A stretch of DNA of 39,644 nucleotides from an uncultured Bacteroides sp. (GTDB taxonomy: Bacteria > Bacteroidota > Bacteroidia > Bacteroidales > Bacteroidaceae), in contig CAAFUN010000177.1 in the NCBI GenBank assembly GCA_900766195.1, positions 1 through 39,644 on the forward strand. Reading direction: 5' to 3'. Each line of letters starts with the position of its first letter. Position 1 is the stretch's first letter. Positions 33,951 to 39,644 of this stretch are shown in pieces. The notes beneath the pieces were generated by a model. That model was not told the DNA's origin and did not search any database. It was given only the letters and a program-made list of their open reading frames with translations. The position numbers and the translations under genes are program-made.

Positions 33951-35627
33951 ATGAAAAATATAATATATTTCCTTTTAGGTGTTGCATTCCTTTTCAGTGC
34001 TTGCGAAGATCGTCTTGACATTGAGCAGAAAGGTGTCATCTCGTTTGATAAGTTTTATAAAACTGATGATGATGCACAAAATGCACTTAATAATCTCTAT
34101 CAGTCCTTCTGTTTAAATATAGCTGGTAATGAAGGAATTTATGTGGCTCTCCCTCTGCTTTTGGATGAAGCAGGTGATGATATGCTGGCAGCAGGCAACA
34201 TGTATGGCGACAACGACTTTGCTCCGCAGATCAACGAATTTCGCTATGATTCACAAAATGAAGTAATTAAAAACACATACTGGGGGCTCTACGGTGTGAT
34301 TTATGATAGTAATCTTATCTTAGACAATATAAAACCCACTACATCTGTAAAAAAACGGGTTTGTGCCGAAGCTCGTACGCTACGAGCTTGGTCACATATG
34401 ATGCTTGCTATTTGTTGGAACTGTCCACCATTAGTTGATCATATTCTTAGTCCTGGAGATAAACCGGCTAATAATGCGGTTGAAGGTGGACATAACGGAC
34501 TGCTGGAATGGTGTGCCAAAGAAGCAGAGGCTGCAGTTGCTGATCTTGATGAACGTGAAAGCCCATCAGACAAAGTTGGTGCTTCAAAGGTAACGAAGGG
34601 GTTCGCTCTTACCGTAGCTGGTAAAGCTCGTCTGTTCAAAGGCGACTATGAAGGAGCGAAGACTAATTTGAAACAAGTTATTGCTTCAAAAAAGTACGAG
34701 CTTGTTTCTACTGGACGTTGGGCAAATTTGTTCCACCAATCAGGCGATCTTTGCGAGGAGATGATTTTCCAAGCCAATGCACTTGAGAATGCAGCTGTCG
34801 GCGACTGGAGTAACAAGATCCAGCGTACATCTTGGATGTGGATTCAATACTGGAATTGGCGTACTGACAAGTTGGCTTCCAAACCTTCATTTATCGGTCC
34901 AGATGGTTGGGGTGGTCATTCTATACGCGCTGACTTTGCAGAGCGTATGTTGGCAAACGATGGTAATTCACCACGTCGTAAAGCGACATTTCTCACTGGC
35001 GACGAATTTCTTTATGAAATGAACTGGAACGGCACCAAGGGTGAAAATTTGACTAGAGCAGAGCTTGAAAAATCACCTAAGATTGGCATCAAAGATCCAA
35101 CAGGTCTCTATGGTTTTGCAGGTTATTTCGCTAACAAGTTCGTTGCTTGGCCTGAAGATAACGAGAAAGGTTGGTATGGATTCAAAAATCTCACTATATT
35201 CCGTTACGCCGAAGTTCTCTTGATGTATGCCGAGGCTTGTGCACAAACTACGGATCCAGATGGTCTTGGCTTAAAATGTCTTCAGGATATTCAGACACGT
35301 GCAGGCTCTGCTCATTTATCAACTAAGCTTACACTGCAGGAAGTAAAGAATGAAAAGAGTTATGAAATGTGGCTTGAGGCAGTTCGCTTTCCTGATATGG
35401 TACGTTGGGGTGATACTGATGGCGTTGTAAACAATGGTAAGAATATTCCATCTACCATGGATGCTTTCTTTTCTAAGGGCGAACCGGTTCATCGTCTTTA
35501 TGTAGAGACATCAAATCCCAACAAAGGTAAAACAGGTTTTGTGAAAGGTAAACATGAGTATTTTGCATACCCATTTGCTGCAACTTCAATTAATCCTAAC
35601 CTAAAACAGAATCCGAGTGGTGAATAA
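33951..35627 (+). CDS. susD2: SusD-like glycan-binding lipoprotein (second pair)
   Basis: A 558-residue SusD homologue. Signal peptide MKNIIYFLLGVAFLF with lipobox FSAC and Cys18 lipidation is followed by EDRLDIEQKG, the usual family start. Helical TPR-like repeats (EARTLRAWSHMMLAICWNCPPLVD, ALTVAGKARLFKGDYEGAKTNLKQVI) precede the C-terminal SusD domain with FRYAEVLLMYAEACAQ, KCLQDIQTRAGSA, and KSYEMWLEAVRFPDMVRWGDTDG, ending in PFAATSINPNLKQNPSGE. It is shorter than SusD1 (651 aa). Its mix of codons resembles SusC2 rather than SusD1. It is followed by a strong hairpin terminator. Confidence 0.93.
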   Translation: MKNIIYFLLGVAFLFSACEDRLDIEQKGVISFDKFYKTDDDAQNALNNLYQSFCLNIAGNEGIYVALPLLLDEAGDDMLAAGNMYGDNDFAPQINEFRYDSQNEVIKNTYWGLYGVIYDSNLILDNIKPTTSVKKRVCAEARTLRAWSHMMLAICWNCPPLVDHILSPGDKPANNAVEGGHNGLLEWCAKEAEAAVADLDERESPSDKVGASKVTKGFALTVAGKARLFKGDYEGAKTNLKQVIASKKYELVSTGRWANLFHQSGDLCEEMIFQANALENAAVGDWSNKIQRTSWMWIQYWNWRTDKLASKPSFIGPDGWGGHSIRADFAERMLANDGNSPRRKATFLTGDEFLYEMNWNGTKGENLTRAELEKSPKIGIKDPTGLYGFAGYFANKFVAWPEDNEKGWYGFKNLTIFRYAEVLLMYAEACAQTTDPDGLGLKCLQDIQTRAGSAHLSTKLTLQEVKNEKSYEMWLEAVRFPDMVRWGDTDGVVNNGKNIPSTMDAFFSKGEPVHRLYVETSNPNKGKTGFVKGKHEYFAYPFAATSINPNLKQNPSGE

Positions 35628-35683
35628 ATACAAGTTTAAAATAAATGCATTGTGATCTGTCGAATGCAGGCAACGTAATATAG

Positions 35684-35721
35684 AATGTCCGCGCTGCAAA
35701 TATATTAGTAGCGCGGACATT
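35684..35721 (+). terminator. Hairpin terminator after SusC2-SusD2
   Basis: A perfect 12-bp GC-rich stem (aatgtccgcgct at 35684-35695 with agcgcggacatt at 35710-35721), extended by two further pairs, leaves a 10-nt loop. It lies 57 bp after the SusD2 stop. No long T-run follows, but the stem is strong. Confidence 0.7.
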
Positions 35722-35935
35722 ATCGTATAATATCCCTTAAGCAAATAGTAGGAAATAAAATATATGTTCAACCTTTTTCCCTACGCATTTGCTCTTCCAT
35801 TAGTCCAACCATATAACCTGCACAAAACAGTGAAACGGAGTTGAAGGATACTCAAATAGATGATTAACGTGGATTCGACGTATTTTCAAAAACAAGAGAA
35901 CTCTTTATTTGCATTAATGTAATACTGAGTAAAGT

Positions 35936-35997
35936 CTTTGTAACATAATTCTTCGTATCCAAAAGATTAACTAAATAACTTTGGAAACATAATTCTT
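35936..35997 (+). repeat. Two direct repeats upstream of the GH43-GH8 gene
   Basis: ctttgtaacataattctt (35936-35953) and ctttggaaacataattctt (35979-35997) differ by one insertion and one substitution. Their starts are 43 bp apart, about four helical turns. Tandem sites on the same DNA face are typical for dimeric regulators such as hybrid two-component systems; that role is inferred. Confidence 0.55.
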
Positions 35998-36153
35998 AGA
36001 GAGTATCTATTTTGCTCGTACACCATTTTTCATTAAGAACTATAAGCCTAGTAGAAACTTTAGAGCTCTTATTATAGAATAAAAACGTGAAAAAACACGA
36101 TGCATTTATATAAGGGTATATACCAATTGTACACAAATTGAATAGAAATTATA

Positions 36154-38682
36154 ATGAAATACACACGGTTACTTTTCGCAATGTTTTTGTCATTAGCAGC
36201 AACTATGATAGAAGCACAGAATCCCATCATACGGAATCAGTTTTCAGCAGACCCCACAGCAAGAGTATTTAACGGAAAGATGTATATATATCCCTCGCAT
36301 GATATTCTCAGTCCAATAGAACGTTTGAAAAACTGGTTCTGTATGGCCGACTATCATGTATTCTCATCAGAGAATCTAGTTGATTGGAAAGATCATGACG
36401 TTATCCTCAGTCAAGAGCATGTACCTTGGATACAACCCGGCTCCTACTCCATGTGGGCACCCGACTGTGTCTACAAGAATGGAAAATATTATTTCTATTT
36501 CCCCTCTACTCCTAAAGGAGAAGGAAGACAAGGATTTTCTATTGGAGTTGCTATAGCTGACACTCCTGAAGGCCCTTTTATGCCACAGATGAAAGCGATA
36601 GAGGGAGTGAACGGGATAGATCCCTGTGTATTAGTAGACACAGACGGACAGAGCTATATTTATTGGTCCGGACGCGGCATGTCTATGGCAAAGTTGAAAG
36701 ATAATATGGTGGAACTGGCTTCTGAACCTGTTTCAATAAAAGGATTGCCTGAAGGCTTTAAAGAAGGTCCTTTTGTTTTTAAGCGTCAAGGCAAATATTA
36801 TTTCACTTTTCCTTGGGTACAGGATAAAACCGAGACACTGGCCTATGCTATGGGAGACAGCCCAATGGGTCCTTTTGTTTTTAAAGGACTCATTATGGAT
36901 CAGTCACCTACGGGATGTTGGACAAACCATCACTCTATTGTAGAATATCAGGGACAGTGGTATTTGTTCTATCATCATAATGATTACTCTCCCGAATTTG
37001 ATAAAAACCGATCGGTGCGTATAGACTCCCTTTCCTTTAATACGGACGGAACGATTCGAAAAGTCATTCCCACATTACGGGGAGTAGGAATAACAGATGC
37101 ACGCACGCGAATTCAGATAGACCGTTACAGCAACATAAATCCGTCAGGGATAACTATCGAGTATCTAAATGAAAAGAATAAGTTTGAAGGTTGGAAAACT
37201 ATTTTCAGCAAAAGAAATGCTTGGTTGGAGTACAATCAAGTAGATTTTGGCAAAGATAAAGTACAGAAAATAGTCGTACGGGTAAATTCTGCAACCGACG
37301 GTATTTTACAGATACGTGCCGATGGAAAAAACGGTCCTCTTATTGCATCTATCAATATCCCAACTTCCGAGAATTGGAAAGAAATAAGTATGCCGGTTCA
37401 TTTTGCACCTACCGGAATACACAATCTGCATATTTCTCTTCTTAAAGGAAAACGAATAGAAGTCGATTGGATAGGTTTTGATGGACTTCCCTGGACTGAA
37501 GGAGCTTTTGAAACTCGTAAATATCGCAACTTATTTGCTGAGGCAGGATATAGTCAGCGAGAAATTGATGCAAAGCTGAAAGCTGTTTTCGAAGATGTCT
37601 TTTCGGGAGCTAATAAAGTTTACTTCGAAACAAGTGATTCAATGGCATATATAAGCGATCTGAAAAATAACGATGTACGTACCGAAGGGATGTCTTACGG
37701 AATGATGATTGCAATCCAATTCAACAGGAAGGATATTTTTGACCGTTTATGGCGTTGGAGCAAAAAATATATGCAACATCAGAGCGGGCCATTGAAGGGT
37801 TATTTTGCATGGAGCTGCAAAACTGATGGAACTCGCAATGCACAAGGGCCAGCCTCTGACGGAGAACTCTACTATATAACGTCACTTATTTTTGCATCCA
37901 ATCGCTGGGGAAATAATACTGGTATTAATTATCTTGTTGAAGCGCAAAACATTCTGGATTGTTCTATGCAGAAAGCAGGGATGAATCGTGTAGCACCGCT
38001 TATCAATTTGGAGCACAAACTAATAACATTTACACCGGATCCTTGGGGAGGACGTTTCACAGATCCATCCTACCACGTACCGGCATTTTATGAGGTATGG
38101 GCAAGATGGGCAGACGACGGACGTTCTGATTTTTGGAGGGAATGTGCCGAAAGCAGCCGGGCATATCTGCATAAGAGTGTTCATCCTGTAACAGGGCTTA
38201 ATCCCGATTATAATAATTATGACGGTTCTTTACGTGGTGGGCATTGGGTGATAGGAGATGCTTTCCGTTTTGATTCTTGGCGTGTACCCATAAATATAGC
38301 TTTAGATTATTCGTGGGCGTGTACAGATCAAAAATGGCAGCAAGACTATGGAAATAAGATACAGCGTTTTTTCTATAGTCAAGGCATTGATACATTTGTA
38401 GATCAATATAATGTAGATGGAACACAAGTAGCAGACATTTTGGGTGCGGGTCAACATAAGCAGTTAAGACACTCGTTAGGTCTGGTAGCTACTACAGCCG
38501 CTGTATCCCTGACTTGCACGCATGACATAAGTCGTGAATTTACACATAAACTGTGGAATGCAAAGCACGTTCCTTATGAAGACGGGTACTTTGATGCCTA
38601 TTACGACGGTTTACTTCGACTGTTTGCCTTCATGCATCTAAGTGGTAATTACAGAATTATATTTCCCGAAAGAGAGCATTAA
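36154..38682 (+). CDS. Bifunctional GH43-CBM6-like-GH8 enzyme (xylosidase/arabinofuranosidase plus Rex-like exo-xylanase)
   Basis: An 842-residue secreted protein with an SPI-type signal peptide (residues 1-21, IEA-QNP). The GH43 five-bladed propeller (about 25-320) shows the expected acids: Asp33 (base, in SADPTA), Asp156 (NGIDPC), and Glu204 (FKEGPFVF). A beta-sandwich of CBM6 type follows (about 330-450, YNQVDFGKDKVQKIVVRV to VDWIGFDG). The GH8 domain (about 460-842) has TEGMSYGMM with catalytic Glu511 and SDGELYY (Asp569). It resembles reducing-end xylose-releasing exo-oligoxylanases (Rex). Likely periplasmic, it would trim imported xylo-oligosaccharides from both ends. The two domains are normally separate proteins. 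No signal of frame error links them. Confidence 0.9.
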   Translation: MKYTRLLFAMFLSLAATMIEAQNPIIRNQFSADPTARVFNGKMYIYPSHDILSPIERLKNWFCMADYHVFSSENLVDWKDHDVILSQEHVPWIQPGSYSMWAPDCVYKNGKYYFYFPSTPKGEGRQGFSIGVAIADTPEGPFMPQMKAIEGVNGIDPCVLVDTDGQSYIYWSGRGMSMAKLKDNMVELASEPVSIKGLPEGFKEGPFVFKRQGKYYFTFPWVQDKTETLAYAMGDSPMGPFVFKGLIMDQSPTGCWTNHHSIVEYQGQWYLFYHHNDYSPEFDKNRSVRIDSLSFNTDGTIRKVIPTLRGVGITDARTRIQIDRYSNINPSGITIEYLNEKNKFEGWKTIFSKRNAWLEYNQVDFGKDKVQKIVVRVNSATDGILQIRADGKNGPLIASINIPTSENWKEISMPVHFAPTGIHNLHISLLKGKRIEVDWIGFDGLPWTEGAFETRKYRNLFAEAGYSQREIDAKLKAVFEDVFSGANKVYFETSDSMAYISDLKNNDVRTEGMSYGMMIAIQFNRKDIFDRLWRWSKKYMQHQSGPLKGYFAWSCKTDGTRNAQGPASDGELYYITSLIFASNRWGNNTGINYLVEAQNILDCSMQKAGMNRVAPLINLEHKLITFTPDPWGGRFTDPSYHVPAFYEVWARWADDGRSDFWRECAESSRAYLHKSVHPVTGLNPDYNNYDGSLRGGHWVIGDAFRFDSWRVPINIALDYSWACTDQKWQQDYGNKIQRFFYSQGIDTFVDQYNVDGTQVADILGAGQHKQLRHSLGLVATTAAVSLTCTHDISREFTHKLWNAKHVPYEDGYFDAYYDGLLRLFAFMHLSGNYRIIFPEREH

Positions 38683-38845
38683 ACCTAATTTATAGAATGA
38701 AGACACGGGGCAACTCCTTTTGTCAGATCTTCTAGTATGGAATAGAGTCTATACTAATTGATAAAATCAAGTTGGTCTGAATTTCTTAACGCTATAAAAA
38801 ATTACTCTTAATATTTCACTATTATTTTAAACTAAAAGAAGTTAT
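38683..38845. other. Spacer with a weak hairpin between the GH43-GH8 and GH10 genes
   Basis: A 9-bp stem (tagtatgga with tctatacta, 38733-38756, one wobble) has a 6-nt loop and no T-run. The AT-rich sequence before the GH10 start has no clear promoter, so co-transcription is possible. Confidence 0.35.
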
Positions 38846-39644
38846 ATGAAGATTATCCATTTTAATTTTACTCTGCTTGTATTCTTGTCTTTATTGAGTT
38901 GTGGGGCAACTAAAAAGACTTTACCCAAAGATGAGCCTACATTAAAAAGCGTCATGGAAAACAAGTTTCTGATTGGCACTGCTTTAAATGAAGCGCAGAT
39001 CATGGGTATGGACACTAAAAGTTTGGAGCTTGTAAAACGTCATTTCAGTTCGATAGTGGCTGAGAACTGCATGAAGAGTGGCAGCCTTCATCCTGAAGAG
39101 AATCGTTATGACTTCAATCTTGCTGATAAATTTGTAAAGTTTGGCGAAGAAAACGGTATGTTCATCATTGGACATTGCCTCGTGTGGCATTCACAACTCC
39201 CTCGTTGGTTCTGTGTGGACAAAGATGGCAAGGATGTATCACCTGAAGTTTTGAAACAACGGATGCGTGAGCATATTCATACGGTAGTTGGTCGATATAA
39301 AGGACGGGTGAAAGGTTGGGACGTAGTAAATGAGGCCATTATGGAAGATGGTTCTTACCGCAAAAGTAAGTTCTACCAAATATTGGGAGAGGAGTTTATT
39401 CCGCTTGCTTTTCAATATGCACACGAAGCCGATCCGGATGCAGAGCTCTATTATAATGACTATAATATGCATGTAGTGGAGAAACAGCATACGGTAGTGA
39501 AGCTGGTAAATAGCATGAAGTCAAAAGGTATTCGCATAGACGCTGTTGGTATGCAGGGACACATGGGGATGGACTATCCCGGTATAAAGGAGTTTGAAGA
39601 TGCCATTCTTAATTATGCTTCTACAGGGGCCAAAGTCATGATTA
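38846..39644 (+). CDS. GH10 endo-beta-1,4-xylanase lipoprotein (3' end cut by the window)
   Basis: An open frame of 266 codons without stop before the edge. The signal peptide MKIIHFNFTLLVFLSLL ends in a lipobox LLSC (Cys19), so the enzyme is probably a surface lipoprotein. GH10 barrel motifs are visible: FLIGTALNEAQI, AENCMKSGSLHPEENRYDF, GHCLVWHSQLPRWF, the acid/base WDVVNEAI with Glu163, and ELYYNDYNM. IDAVGMQGHMGMDYP follows. The nucleophile Glu and final strands lie beyond the window. It would make the first cuts in xylan, and together with the flanking genes it identifies the locus as a xylan utilisation locus. Confidence 0.95.
   Translation, partial: MKIIHFNFTLLVFLSLLSCGATKKTLPKDEPTLKSVMENKFLIGTALNEAQIMGMDTKSLELVKRHFSSIVAENCMKSGSLHPEENRYDFNLADKFVKFGEENGMFIIGHCLVWHSQLPRWFCVDKDGKDVSPEVLKQRMREHIHTVVGRYKGRVKGWDVVNEAIMEDGSYRKSKFYQILGEEFIPLAFQYAHEADPDAELYYNDYNMHVVEKQHTVVKLVNSMKSKGIRIDAVGMQGHMGMDYPGIKEFEDAILNYASTGAKVMI

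Larger units (their letters stand above)
35628..36153. other. 526-bp gene-free region before the GH43-GH8 gene
   Basis: Contains a terminator hairpin (35684-35721) and two direct repeats (35936-35997). The rest is AT-rich without other signals. The length implies that the GH43-GH8 gene has its own promoter, though no clear TAnnTTTG element was found. Confidence 0.6.

Overview
The window looks like a chromosomal segment of a gut-type Bacteroides (Bacteroidales). The clues are moderate AT-richness, promoters of the TAnnTTTG (-7) type instead of TATAAT, tandem SusC/SusD pairs, many lipoproteins, a DUF4270 lipoprotein, and a GH57/GT4/GH133 glycogen cluster beside a divergent GT5-like gene. No tRNA, rRNA, CRISPR array, prophage or intact transposase was recognised.

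Left part (about 1-16 kb) is housekeeping. A YfcE-like phosphoesterase (-) is divergent from polyphosphate kinase (+). Polyphosphate kinase converges on a CCA-adding/HD-domain enzyme (-), with only 3 bp between the stop codons. Next come a small coiled-coil lipoprotein, an unusual HAD phosphatase fused to a zinc-ribbon membrane domain (DUF3667-like), rplU-rpmA with a classical promoter and strong terminator, serS followed by an FHS-type sugar/H+ symporter, and a single-chain fusion of an NfnA/PyrK-like flavoprotein with a GltD/NfnB-like subunit. The panC-panD pantothenate operon (-) faces the fusion gene across a 557-bp, repeat-rich, gene-free junction.

Middle part (about 16-23 kb) is glycogen metabolism. 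A half-length, probably non-catalytic GT5 (glycogen synthase N-domain) gene sits with a DUF4270 lipoprotein on the + strand. The tight operon GH133 debranching enzyme - GT4 glycogen synthase-like - GH57 amylase-like lies on the - strand. A strong bidirectional terminator separates the two units.

Right part (about 23.3 kb to the end) is a polysaccharide utilisation locus that most likely targets acetylated xylan. It holds a sialate-O-acetylesterase-like SGNH esterase (-), then on the + strand SusC1-SusD1, a MITE-like remnant, SusC2-SusD2, a GH43-CBM6-like-GH8 fusion enzyme, and a GH10 endo-xylanase lipoprotein cut by the window edge. The expected division of labour is as follows. Surface GH10 cuts xylan, the SusCD complexes bind and import oligosaccharides, the esterase removes acetyl groups, and the GH43/GH8 enzyme trims the oligosaccharides (GH8 resembling the reducing-end xylose-releasing Rex type). 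No regulator (HTCS, SusR or ECF) lies within the window.

Most points of interest are fusions (HAD-DUF3667, GH43-GH8, Nfn-like), the degenerate GT5, and several ordered repeats in non-coding DNA. I found no clear new defence or mobile system.
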